From contig NZ_JABWTK010000003.1 of assembly GCF_020071995.1 (NCBI RefSeq), forward strand, positions 248,001 to 312,000: a stretch of DNA of 64,000 bases. The letters run 5' to 3'. Below are positions 42,908 to 50,561 of the stretch, piece by piece. Every line of letters begins with the position of its first letter. The first letter of the stretch is position 1. The stretch is from Planococcus chinensis. GTDB lineage: Bacteria > Bacillota > Bacilli > Bacillales_A > Planococcaceae. The notes beneath the pieces are model-generated. The model was not told the origin of the DNA. It saw only the letters and a program-made list of their open reading frames with translations, and made no database searches. The translations under genes and the position numbers were made by a program.

Positions 42908-42921
42908 ATGACAAGTGTCAT
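42908..42921. promoter_or_regulatory. ATGACA-N2-TGTCAT palindrome, likely DesR site
   Basis: The palindrome centre lies about 64 bp upstream of the start predicted from the -10 box TATGAT (42967-42972), which lacks a good -35 box. This is where phosphorylated DesR activates des in B. subtilis. Assignment is inferred from position and from the adjacent desKR genes. Confidence 0.6.
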
Positions 42922-42966
42922 ATATAAACCAGACGTTTATGCCTTTTTTAGGTGGCCGATTTTTTT

Positions 42967-42972
42967 TATGAT
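42967..42972 (+). promoter_or_regulatory. -10 box of the des promoter
   Basis: TATGAT lies about 50 bp before the des start; at the -35 position there are only T residues, which suits an activator-dependent promoter. Confidence 0.5.
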
Positions 42973-43022
42973 AAGGACAATAAGTTATCCGAGCGGAAAG
43001 AGCTCGTATAAGGAGGAAGAAC

Positions 43023-44042
43023 ATGAGCAGAGAAAAGACAGCCCAATTACGTAAATTTGTCGCACCGTTCGAAAAAGCGGATGTGAAAGCCAGTGTACGC
43101 CAATTGGTGAACACAATTCCACCATTCATTTTATTTTGGTTCCTGGCTTACCAGGCACTGGATGTATCCATTTGGTTAACGATCGCTTTATGTGTCGTTG
43201 CAGCTGGATTCGTCGTTCGTACGTTCATTATTTTCCATGATTGTACCCACGGTTCATTTTTCAAAAACAAAAAGGCAAATGCAGTAGTCGGTACTATCAC
43301 GGGAATTATGACGTTATTCGCTTACGAGAAGTGGAAACGCGAACACTCAATCCACCATGCTTCAAGCGGTAACCTTGATAAGCGCGGAGTCGGCGACATC
43401 TGGGTTATGACAATTGAAGAATATGTAGAAGCTTCAAAATGGGAACGTTTCAAATACCGCATGTACCGCAACCCGCTGGTCATGTTCGGTCTTGGGCCAT
43501 TATTCTTAGTTCTGATCTCTAGCCGTTTCAACCGTAAAGACGCACGCAAAAAAGAGCGCAACAATACGTATTTGATCAACGTGTCATTGGTTGTCCTTTA
43601 CTCACTGATTATCTGGGCAATCGGCTGGCAGGCATTCCTAATCGTACAAGGTACGACGATGTTCACTGCCGGGGCACTTGGCATCTGGTTGTTCTACATC
43701 CAGCACACATTCGAGGATTCGTATTTCGAAGACGAAAGCGAATGGGATTACGTGAAAGCTGCTGTAGAAGGAAGTTCATATTACCAGCTTCCAAAAGTGC
43801 TGCAATGGGTTACAGGAAACATCGGTTTCCACCACGTCCACCACTTGAGCCCGCGGGTTCCAAACTACAATTTGGAAAAAGCGCACGAATCGACGCCGCC
43901 GCTTCAACAAGCGACAACCATTACACTTAAAACAAGCTTTAAGTCGCTTCGCTATAAAGTGTACGATGCGAAAAACAAAACTTTCGTTACTTTTAGAGAC
44001 ATCAAGCATTTGTTGAATGAAAACAGCAAATTGCCGGCATAA
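43023..44042 (+). CDS. des: membrane fatty-acid desaturase Des
   Basis: The 339-residue membrane di-iron enzyme introduces a double bond into acyl chains of membrane phospholipids (delta-5 in B. subtilis). All three histidine boxes are present: HDCTH (72-76), HSIHH (108-112) and HHVHH near residue 270. About four to six membrane segments surround them. Loss of order on cooling is corrected by this enzyme. AAGGAGGAAG precedes ATG 43023. It is directly followed by desK and desR, the same order as in B. subtilis, with a terminator between des and desK. Confidence 0.94.
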   Translation: MSREKTAQLRKFVAPFEKADVKASVRQLVNTIPPFILFWFLAYQALDVSIWLTIALCVVAAGFVVRTFIIFHDCTHGSFFKNKKANAVVGTITGIMTLFAYEKWKREHSIHHASSGNLDKRGVGDIWVMTIEEYVEASKWERFKYRMYRNPLVMFGLGPLFLVLISSRFNRKDARKKERNNTYLINVSLVVLYSLIIWAIGWQAFLIVQGTTMFTAGALGIWLFYIQHTFEDSYFEDESEWDYVKAAVEGSSYYQLPKVLQWVTGNIGFHHVHHLSPRVPNYNLEKAHESTPPLQQATTITLKTSFKSLRYKVYDAKNKTFVTFRDIKHLLNENSKLPA

Positions 44043-44053
44043 CAAAGATTTGA

Positions 44054-44087
44054 GAAAAAACCATTCCTTGCTGAATGGTTTTTTCTT
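44054..44087 (+). terminator. terminator between des and desK
   Basis: GAAAAAACCATTC pairs with GAATGGTTTTTTC around CTTGCT; partial read-through could allow some co-expression of desKR. Confidence 0.88.
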
Positions 44088-44139
44088 TTGCTGTTTCTTT
44101 GTTATGATGAAAAATAATAGATGAATGAGGAGCGAGATT

Positions 44140-45276
44140 ATGCAAAGCTGGTATCAAATTTTCCCGAAAAACCCTTGGCTCAGTTTATATGCCTGGGTCA
44201 TTTTCTGTATCTTGCCGTTCTTTTTCCTTTTCAGATCCTCCTCGCCTGTAGAAATTGCGGCCGGAATCGCATTATTGATCCTGTTTTTTGTTGCTTACCG
44301 GCTGTCATTCATCTCCCGCACAGGCTTTATTTACGTCTGGATCAGCATCGAAATTGCGATTAACATCGGTATGACTTTTTTGTTCGGCTACATCTATCTG
44401 GCGATTTTTCTGGCTTTTTTCATCGGCAATATACGCCATAAAGTCGGTTTTTTTATCATTTACGGAATCCACATCGGTACGACTATATTAGCCGTCGTGT
44501 TCGGATTTATCGAACACAGCTCTCTTTACGTTTCGCAGCTGCCGTTCATTGTCCTGAGTATCGTAGGTGTGATTCTGCTGCCTTTTAATACGTATAACCG
44601 CAACAAGCGCGAGAAACTCGAAGGCCAGCTGGAAGATGCCAATAAACGGATTTCCCAATTGATTGTCATCGAAGAGCGCGAGCGCATTGCCCGGGATTTG
44701 CATGATACATTGGGGCAGAAGCTGTCGCTGATCGGATTGAAAAGCGATTTGGCCGGCAAACTAATTCACCGGGATGCCGATGCCGCTTTGAATGAAATCA
44801 ATGACATCCGCCAAACCGCGCGGACGGCTTTAAAAGAAGTACGCGAACTGGTCTCGGATATGCGCGGCACGAAATTGGAAGACGAATTGCTGCGGATCCA
44901 GCAGATTCTAAAAGCCGCTGAAATCGACTTTGTCTTGTACGGTTCGGCTAAACTAGTCAACACGCCTTTGCTTGTGGAGAATGTCCTCAGCATGTGCCTG
45001 AAAGAAGCAGTAACAAACGTTGTCAAGCATAGCCGGGCAACGCGCTGCAGTGTGTTGATCAAGCAAAAACCGGAAGAAGTTCTGGTGCAAGTGCAAGATG
45101 ACGGAATCGGCTTTGAAGGGAATAGCCCGCAGCGAGGAAATGGATTGGCAGGTATGCGGGAACGGCTGGAATTTGTCAACGGCAGCGTGGACATCCAGAC
45201 GATGGACGGTACGACCTTGAACATTCGCGTGCCAAATGTGATTCTTTACAAGGAAAAAGAGGAGGAGCTAATATGA
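44140..45276 (+). CDS. desK: thermosensor histidine kinase DesK
   Basis: The protein (378 residues) has four to five N-terminal membrane helices (about 1-150) that sense membrane thickness. A coiled coil follows, then the HisKA_3 dimerisation helix ERERIARDLHDTLGQKLS with His188, the position known from B. subtilis DesK. The ATPase domain has NVVKHSRATRCSV (N box), DDGIGFEG and GNGLAGMRERLE. In the cold it phosphorylates DesR; in fluid membranes it dephosphorylates it. GAGGAG fits ATG 44140. The stop overlaps the desR start. Confidence 0.93.
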   Translation: MQSWYQIFPKNPWLSLYAWVIFCILPFFFLFRSSSPVEIAAGIALLILFFVAYRLSFISRTGFIYVWISIEIAINIGMTFLFGYIYLAIFLAFFIGNIRHKVGFFIIYGIHIGTTILAVVFGFIEHSSLYVSQLPFIVLSIVGVILLPFNTYNRNKREKLEGQLEDANKRISQLIVIEERERIARDLHDTLGQKLSLIGLKSDLAGKLIHRDADAALNEINDIRQTARTALKEVRELVSDMRGTKLEDELLRIQQILKAAEIDFVLYGSAKLVNTPLLVENVLSMCLKEAVTNVVKHSRATRCSVLIKQKPEEVLVQVQDDGIGFEGNSPQRGNGLAGMRERLEFVNGSVDIQTMDGTTLNIRVPNVILYKEKEEELI

Positions 45277-45872
45277 TTCGGATTGTACTTGCCGAAGATC
45301 AGCGTATGATGCTTGGAGCTCTGGGTTCTTTGCTTGATCTGGAAGAAGACATGGAAGTGGTCGGCAAAGCCGGAAACGGGGAAGAAGCGATTGCGTTGGT
45401 TGAAAAGCACCAGCCGGATATTGTCATCATGGATATTGAAATGCCTTTAAAAAGCGGGTTGGACGCAGCGGAAGCGCTAAAAGACCATCCATGCAAAATT
45501 ATTATTTTAACGACTTTCGCGCGTTCAGGTTATTTTGAGCGTGCCCGAAAAGCCGGCGTCAGCGGCTATCTGCTGAAAGACAGCCCGAGCGAGGATTTAG
45601 CGACTTCGATCCGGACCATTATGGACGGCCGCCGCATTTACGCACCTGAATTGGTAGACCTGGCATACGCCGACGCCAACCCGCTGACAGAGAGGGAAAG
45701 CCAAGTGATGGAACTGATTGCAGACGGCAAAAGCACCAAGGAAATTGCAAAAGAACTCTTCATCACAACCGGCACCGTCCGCAACTACATCTCGGTCATT
45801 CTGGACAAACTCGAAGTGGGCAACCGCATCGAAGCCATTTCCAAATTCAAAGAAAAAGGCTGGTTTAAATAA
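45273..45872 (+). CDS. desR: response regulator DesR
   Basis: The 199-residue NarL/FixJ-type regulator has receiver domain residues 1-120 with phospho-acceptor D54 (IVIMDIEMP), conserved Lys in LKDSPS, and a C-terminal LuxR-type helix-turn-helix (LTERESQVMELIADGKSTKEIAKELF). It is activated by DesK and binds upstream of des. Its ATG overlaps the desK stop by 4 bases. Confidence 0.94.
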   Translation: MIRIVLAEDQRMMLGALGSLLDLEEDMEVVGKAGNGEEAIALVEKHQPDIVIMDIEMPLKSGLDAAEALKDHPCKIIILTTFARSGYFERARKAGVSGYLLKDSPSEDLATSIRTIMDGRRIYAPELVDLAYADANPLTERESQVMELIADGKSTKEIAKELFITTGTVRNYISVILDKLEVGNRIEAISKFKEKGWFK

Positions 45873-46021
45873 GAAAAGCGGAGGCGGCCGTTCAGTCCCG
45901 ACAGGTGCTGGAAGGCTTACTGTAAATGGCGCTTTTTGCCATTTAAGTAAGCCTGAAGCATCCCGAGGGACTGGCCGCCGAAGCTAGACAATAAGAAAAG
46001 CGGAAATGGCCGTTTAGCCCA
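45873..46021 (+). repeat. second cluster of the dispersed hairpin element
   Basis: One full copy (45873-45991) begins GAAAAGCGGAGGCGGCC and ends AGCTAGACAA; a truncated head (about 45993-46021, GAAAAGCGGAAATGGCC) follows. Head and tail pair (GGCGGCC with GGCCGCC; CAGTCCCGA with CGAGGGACTG). Same family as 1631-1914. It directly follows the desR stop codon. Confidence 0.8.
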
Positions 46022-46035
46022 TAAAGCACAAAAGG

Positions 46036-46085
46036 CCAGCCCGCAAAAAACCACTGTCGCGCGACAGTGGTTTTTTGCGGGCTGG
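46036..46085. terminator. 50-bp perfect palindrome, bidirectional terminator
   Basis: Positions 46036-46060 and 46061-46085 are exact reverse complements with no unpaired centre. A6 and T6 runs lie within the arms. It separates desR from the convergent YdaT-like gene. Confidence 0.85.
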
Positions 46086-46448
46086 TTATTCGTATAAGGT
46101 TTCTTCAAGCGAACCGTCTTTAGTATAGATATGCAGTTCGCCGTTATTCTTATTGGCATACCGTTTTGCCTCGCCCATTAAATCTTCTTTAGTCTCTTCG
46201 ATCAAAATGGCTTTTTTGCTGTCTTTCTTCTTAAGCTGCCATCCTTCATCATGCGCCCTGATTTCGAAAATCACTTTTTCTTCATCGTCTTCCACGCTTT
46301 TACGCGCCCGATCCAGTGCAATAGGAATGGCACGGCCTTCCTCGTAACCGTCCCGCAACAGCGCATTGGCGATTTCAATTGCCTTGTTTCTAACAGCTGG
46401 GGTCAAGTTTTTAAAAGAATCCGGATAATCATTTTTGCTCCATGGCAC
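46086..46448 (-). CDS. YdaT-like stress protein with ChaB-type and DUF2188 regions
   Basis: The N-terminal 60 residues (PWSKNDYPDSFKNL, VRNKAIEIANALL, EEGRAIPIALDRARK) match the start of YdaT-type proteins and ChaB-like domains. The C-terminal 55 residues (IFEIRAHDEGWQLKKKDSKKAI, ...AKRYANKNNGELHIYTKDGSL) match DUF2188. The biochemical role is unknown; B. subtilis ydaT belongs to the general stress regulon. The GTG at 46448, 8 nt after AAGGAGG, is preferred over ATG 46454. A sigma-B-like promoter lies upstream. Confidence 0.78.
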   Translation of the reverse strand: MPWSKNDYPDSFKNLTPAVRNKAIEIANALLRDGYEEGRAIPIALDRARKSVEDDEEKVIFEIRAHDEGWQLKKKDSKKAILIEETKEDLMGEAKRYANKNNGELHIYTKDGSLEETLYE

Positions 46449-46472
46449 AACCATCGCCTCCTTGATTTTCTT

Positions 46473-46498
46473 TTCCCCTTTCGCTTCCGGAATAAAAC
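46473..46498 (-). promoter_or_regulatory. candidate sigma-B promoter of the YdaT-like gene
   Basis: On the minus strand GTTTTA (46498-46493) and GGGGAA (46478-46473) are 14 bp apart, close to the sigma-B consensus. This agrees with the regulation of the B. subtilis homologue. Confidence 0.45.
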
Positions 46499-46556
46499 AA
46501 AATTTTTATGGTAAAAATTTTAGAAAATGGTACACTGAAAATCGGAGGTGGAGAGA

Positions 46557-48083
46557 ATGTCAGATTCAACATATCAAATTATTGCGTTGGTTATTTACAT
46601 GGCTGCCATGCTGTTTATCGGCTGGTATGCATACCGAAAAACCGTTAACTTAACAGACTATATGCTAGGTGGACGAGGTCTTGGCGCAGCAGTTGGGGCA
46701 CTGAGCGCAGGAGCAGCGGACATGTCCGGATGGCTCTTAATGGGGCTGCCGGGAGCTATATATGTAAGTGGCTTAGTGGAAGTATGGATTGCGATTGGTT
46801 TGACGATTGGAGCTTACTTAAACTGGTTCTTCGTCGCACCGCGTTTGCGTGTATACTCATTTGTAACGAGCGACTCAATTACGATTCCAAGCTTTTTAGA
46901 AAACCGTTTGAAAGACAAATCACGTTTGTTGCGTATTGTTTCCGGAATCATTATTTTAATTTTCTTTACATTTTACGTATCTTCAGGAATGGTAGCCGGA
47001 GGAGTCTTTTTCGAGAGTTCATTCGGGCTTGATTATCATCTCGGACTGGTGATCGTTTCGGGAGTAGTAGTAGCCTATACTTTATTCGGCGGCTTCCTGG
47101 CAGTGAGTTATACGGATTTCGTGCAAGGGCTTATGATGTTCTTGGCGCTTATCTTGGTGCCGCTGATCGGTGTATTTGCTACCGGAGGTTTTAGTGAAAC
47201 GGCAGCAAGCATCCGTGAAGTGGATCCGACGTTCTTGAACTTGACGACGGGAGCTTCCTTGATTGGAATTATTTCAGCAGTGGCATGGGGCCTTGGTTAC
47301 TTTGGACAACCCCATATCATTGTTCGTTTTATGGCAATCAGTACATTGAAGGAAGTGCGCCAAGCCCGCCGCATCGGCATCAGCTGGATGATTTTAAGCC
47401 TTCTTGGAGCGACTGCTACCGCTTTGGTCGGCATTGCGTATTTCCAGCAAAATCCGGATGCGACACTTGCTGATCCGGAAGGGGTTTTCATCGTCCTTGG
47501 ACAGATTTTCTTCCATCCTTTGATTGCTGGATTCATGCTGGCGGCTGTTCTTGCAGCCATTATGAGCACAATTTCTTCGCAATTGATCGTAACTTCATCT
47601 GCATTAGTAGAAGACCTTTACAAAATTGCGTTTAAAAAAGTATCGACAGACAAGCAGTACGTCACGTTAGGGCGTATGGCAGTATTGGCCATTGCGCTTA
47701 TCGCCGCGTTTCTGGCGTGGGAGCAAAATGCGACCATTTTGGATTTGGTGGCTTATGCATGGGCCGGCTTCGGTGCCGCTTTTGGGCCGCTGATCCTCTT
47801 GTCTTTGTTCTGGCGCAAACTGACGACTTGGGGCGCATTGTCCGGAATGGTTGTCGGGGCTGTAACCGTTATTATTTGGGATGCAATCGGTACAACTTCA
47901 GAAGATCCTGGAGCTACTGATCTTACAAACTTCATTGGCAGTGTTTATGAAATCATCCCAGGATTTATCCTATGTCTTCTTGCAGCTGTCATTGTCAGCT
48001 TAGTGACGTACAAGAAGAATGACGAAATCGATAGAGAGTTCAGTGAAACTGAACGTTTAATCAAAGCAAAAGCAATAGAATAA
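46557..48083 (+). CDS. putP: sodium/proline symporter (PutP/OpuE type)
   Basis: The protein (508 residues) is of the sodium:solute symporter family with about 13 membrane segments. Conserved PutP stretches are DYMLGGRGLGAAVGALSAGAADMSGWLLMG (in parts), WFFVAPRLRVYS, GGFLAVSYTDFVQG and the Na+-site region GLGYFGQPHIIVRFMA. It takes up proline with Na+, for nutrition or osmoprotection. GGAGGTGG fits ATG 46557. It is divergent from the YdaT-like gene and has its own terminator. Confidence 0.92.
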   Translation: MSDSTYQIIALVIYMAAMLFIGWYAYRKTVNLTDYMLGGRGLGAAVGALSAGAADMSGWLLMGLPGAIYVSGLVEVWIAIGLTIGAYLNWFFVAPRLRVYSFVTSDSITIPSFLENRLKDKSRLLRIVSGIIILIFFTFYVSSGMVAGGVFFESSFGLDYHLGLVIVSGVVVAYTLFGGFLAVSYTDFVQGLMMFLALILVPLIGVFATGGFSETAASIREVDPTFLNLTTGASLIGIISAVAWGLGYFGQPHIIVRFMAISTLKEVRQARRIGISWMILSLLGATATALVGIAYFQQNPDATLADPEGVFIVLGQIFFHPLIAGFMLAAVLAAIMSTISSQLIVTSSALVEDLYKIAFKKVSTDKQYVTLGRMAVLAIALIAAFLAWEQNATILDLVAYAWAGFGAAFGPLILLSLFWRKLTTWGALSGMVVGAVTVIIWDAIGTTSEDPGATDLTNFIGSVYEIIPGFILCLLAAVIVSLVTYKKNDEIDREFSETERLIKAKAIE

Positions 48084-48088
48084 ATACC

Positions 48089-48128
48089 AAGGCTTTAACC
48101 TTCTTAACGGAGGTTAAAGCCTTTTTAT
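48089..48128 (+). terminator. terminator after putP
   Basis: A 13-bp perfect stem AAGGCTTTAACCT with its complement, then T-run. Confidence 0.92.
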
Positions 48129-48197
48129 TAGGCTGAAAAGGGAATAGAGCGAGAAATGGCGAAGGTATAAATGAATGAAGCGAAAAAGAGGTGCTGT

Positions 48198-48920
48198 ATG
48201 TTTTTGGATCATATTGTTCATTTTATTGATAACAAACCACAAATTGCGGTAGAAGAGTGGAAGCGGCAAGGAATGCACGCGGCGATAGGCGGGAGGCATT
48301 TAAACTGGGGCACCCACAACGCTCTTTTCTACACGAAAGACAGCTATATTGAATGGCTTGCTGTAGAAAAGCCGGAAATTGCAGAAGCGGCAGACCACCC
48401 GTTGACGAAACTCTTGCTGCATGACAAAACCGGCTTCGGCACCATTTGCCTGCGTACGAGGTCGATTGAAGAACTGGACAATCGCTTGAAAGGCGACGGA
48501 TTTGAAACTTCCGGCGTGCTGGATGCCGAACGCAGAACCGAAACGGGTGAATTGATTCAATGGAAAATGCTGTTCATAAAAGAAGAAGTGACCGATCAAT
48601 TGCCGGCGCCGTTTTTTATTGAATGGCAGGAAAGCGATGAGCAGCGCTATCAAGGGCTGCGGGAAAGAGGAGCAATTGCGGCGGCTAATGAAGAGTTGGC
48701 AATCGAGCATCTTGTATTTGGCGTCAAAGAGCCGGAAGCTGCTGAAGGCAAGTGGCGCAGGATTTTAGGCGGTTCTTTGGAATTGCCGAATTGCCGAGTG
48801 GAGTTCAAACGCACCGAAGGGGTGAAAGAGCGTCTGGAAGAAGTGCACTTTATAAATGGACATAAAAGGCTATCTTTTGAAGACGGGGTTTATTACCTGC
48901 CAAAACGCGGGAATGTATAG
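48198..48920 (+). CDS. VOC-family protein with glyoxalase-like domain
   Basis: The protein (240 residues) starts with the VOC strand FLDHIVHFIDNKP and continues with GMHAAIGGRHLNWGTHNALFYTKDSYIEWL (in parts), as in the Glyoxalase_3 group. A second half-module lies at about 165-240 (AIEHLVFGVKEP). Metal ligands are not certain and the substrate is unknown. GAGGTG fits ATG 48198; the longer frame to 48171 has no site. Single gene. Confidence 0.8.
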   Translation: MFLDHIVHFIDNKPQIAVEEWKRQGMHAAIGGRHLNWGTHNALFYTKDSYIEWLAVEKPEIAEAADHPLTKLLLHDKTGFGTICLRTRSIEELDNRLKGDGFETSGVLDAERRTETGELIQWKMLFIKEEVTDQLPAPFFIEWQESDEQRYQGLRERGAIAAANEELAIEHLVFGVKEPEAAEGKWRRILGGSLELPNCRVEFKRTEGVKERLEEVHFINGHKRLSFEDGVYYLPKRGNV

Positions 48921-48951
48921 GATAATAGGTAAATGAGCCGCCGGAATTTTT

Positions 48952-48979
48952 AAAGGAGAGTATCCTACTCTTCTTTTTT
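48952..48979 (+). terminator. terminator after VOC gene
   Basis: AGGAGAGTA pairs (one G-U) with TACTCTTCT around a short loop, then T6. Confidence 0.75.
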
Positions 48980-49026
48980 GTCATGGAACGCAAAAGATTC
49001 CCATTGCGGTATAAGGAGGAAACTAA

Positions 49027-50298
49027 ATGGATGTCTTAATAGAAAAAGCAATTTTAGTAGGCGTTCAGCTGCAGAAAGATCTGCATTTTGAATACGAATT
49101 GGAAGAACTGCGCAATTTAGCAGAAGCATGCAATGTCGGTGTGGTCGGGGAAGTTTACCAAAACTTGGAACGCATCAATCCGTCCCATTACGTAGGGAAA
49201 GGGAAAGTCGAGGAAATCAAGGCTTTTTACGAAGAGTCTGACGCCAACTTAATCATTTTCAATGATGAATTGTCGCCGTCCCAAATCCGCAACTTGGAAG
49301 AAGACCTGGAATGCAAAGTCATCGACCGGACCATGCTGATTTTGGATATTTTCTCGCGGCGCGCCAAAACACGGGAAGCTCAAGTTCAGGTGGAATTAGC
49401 ACAGCTTCAGTATATGCTGCCGCGGCTTGTAGGGCTGCGTGCCTCTCTTGGCCGGCAAGGCGGTAGCACGGGTGGCGGTCTTGCCAACCGTGGTGCCGGG
49501 GAAACAAAACTGGAACTGGATCGCCGGAAAATCGAGGAGCAATTGTCCAAGCTCAATCGTGAATTGGAACAGATTCGGGCGCAGCGTACAACCCAGCGGA
49601 AGCAGCGGACGAAGACCGGGATGCCCGTCGTGTCGCTCGTCGGCTATACAAACGCCGGCAAATCCACCATCATGAATGGTTTATTGACAAAGTCTGGCCA
49701 GGACCTGGAAAAACAAGTATTTGAAAAAGATATGCTGTTTGCCACGCTTGATACGTCGGTGCGCCAAATTCGGCTGGAAGACAATAAAAACTTTTTGCTG
49801 ACGGATACGGTTGGTTTTGTCAGCAAGCTGCCGCATCATTTGGTGCGGGCGTTCCGCTCGACTTTGGAAGAAGCGCGCAATGCCGACCTTTTGCTGCATG
49901 TAGTGGATGTATCCAACGAGGAATACCGGTACATGATGGATGTGACAAACTCGACATTGCACGAAGTGGGAGTGGAAGATGTTCCGACAGTCTTTGTATA
50001 CAACAAAGCGGACTTAGCGGGAATCCCTCATCCGAAAGTGAAACAGGGAGAGTTGTGGATTTCGGCAAAAGACGGAATAGGTTTTGATGAATTGCTTGAG
50101 ATGATCAAGCAGTACATTTTCTCGGAATACGTCACATGCCGCATGATCATTCCTTTCGAACGCGGCGATGTAGTCGCGTATTTGAATGATTCCGCGACCA
50201 TTTTGGAAACGCAATACGAAGAAGAAGGCACGTTGATGAAAGTAGAACTCGGCCAGGCGGACTACGACCGCTTTGAGCAATATGTGATTGGCAGATAA
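49027..50298 (+). CDS. hflX: GTPase HflX
   Basis: The 423-residue ribosome-splitting GTPase has the N-terminal HflX domain (residues 1-180: NPSHYVGKGKVEEIKA, RTMLILDIFSRRA, GGSTGGGLANRGAGETKLE) followed by a G domain with G1 VGYTNAGKST, G3 LTDTVGF and G4 VYNKADL. It binds 50S subunits and rescues stalled or heat-damaged ribosomes. AAGGAGGAAA precedes ATG 49027. Single-gene unit. Confidence 0.95.
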   Translation: MDVLIEKAILVGVQLQKDLHFEYELEELRNLAEACNVGVVGEVYQNLERINPSHYVGKGKVEEIKAFYEESDANLIIFNDELSPSQIRNLEEDLECKVIDRTMLILDIFSRRAKTREAQVQVELAQLQYMLPRLVGLRASLGRQGGSTGGGLANRGAGETKLELDRRKIEEQLSKLNRELEQIRAQRTTQRKQRTKTGMPVVSLVGYTNAGKSTIMNGLLTKSGQDLEKQVFEKDMLFATLDTSVRQIRLEDNKNFLLTDTVGFVSKLPHHLVRAFRSTLEEARNADLLLHVVDVSNEEYRYMMDVTNSTLHEVGVEDVPTVFVYNKADLAGIPHPKVKQGELWISAKDGIGFDELLEMIKQYIFSEYVTCRMIIPFERGDVVAYLNDSATILETQYEEEGTLMKVELGQADYDRFEQYVIGR

Positions 50299-50301
50299 AC
50301 G

Positions 50302-50350
50302 AAAATATGCTCGTCCATCCTTGTTAAGGGGAGTGGACGAGCATATTTTT
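50302..50350. terminator. terminator after hflX
   Basis: A 16-bp perfect stem, AAAATATGCTCGTCCA (50302-50317) with 50334-50349, followed by T-run on the plus strand. Confidence 0.9.
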
Positions 50351-50356
50351 TGTTTT

Positions 50357-50461
50357 TACGAGCAAGTCGGAGTGGCTTACGAGCGACTTCGGGTGAAATA
50401 CGAGCAACTTTACATCGGATACGAGCAACTTCGCACCCGATACGAGCAACTTGCCCGCTTC
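50357..50461 (+). repeat. 21-bp tandem array, TACGAGCAACTT family, five units
   Basis: Units begin at 50357, 50378, 50399, 50420 and 50441, exactly 21 bp apart. The first two units resemble the first and third units of the array at 22321 (AAGTCGGAGTG; GAGCGACTTC). The array lies between the terminators of two convergent genes and starts 7 bp after the hflX terminator. Confidence 0.92.
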
Positions 50462-50521
50462 GCCTGCTGAAAATGAAGAAGCTGCACTTCATTTATTCGA
50501 ATACGCCCAGCCGCCTCAAAC

Positions 50522-50556
50522 AAAAAAGCCTGCCCGATTGCATCGGGCAGGCTTTC
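50522..50556. terminator. terminator of the ABC exporter gene
   Basis: AAAAAAGCCTGCCCGAT pairs with ATCGGGCAGGCTTT around TGC; the longer T-run is on the minus strand, serving the leftward gene. Confidence 0.9.
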
Positions 50557-50561
50557 CTCAG

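Noticed and set aside
42779..43129. 116-codon minus-strand frame upstream of des
   Set aside because: It overlaps the des start and control region on the opposite strand; no homology or start site.
50288..50470. 60-codon frame with repeated YEQL
   Set aside because: It starts in the hflX stop region and is simply a translation of the 21-bp array; it lies behind the hflX terminator stem.
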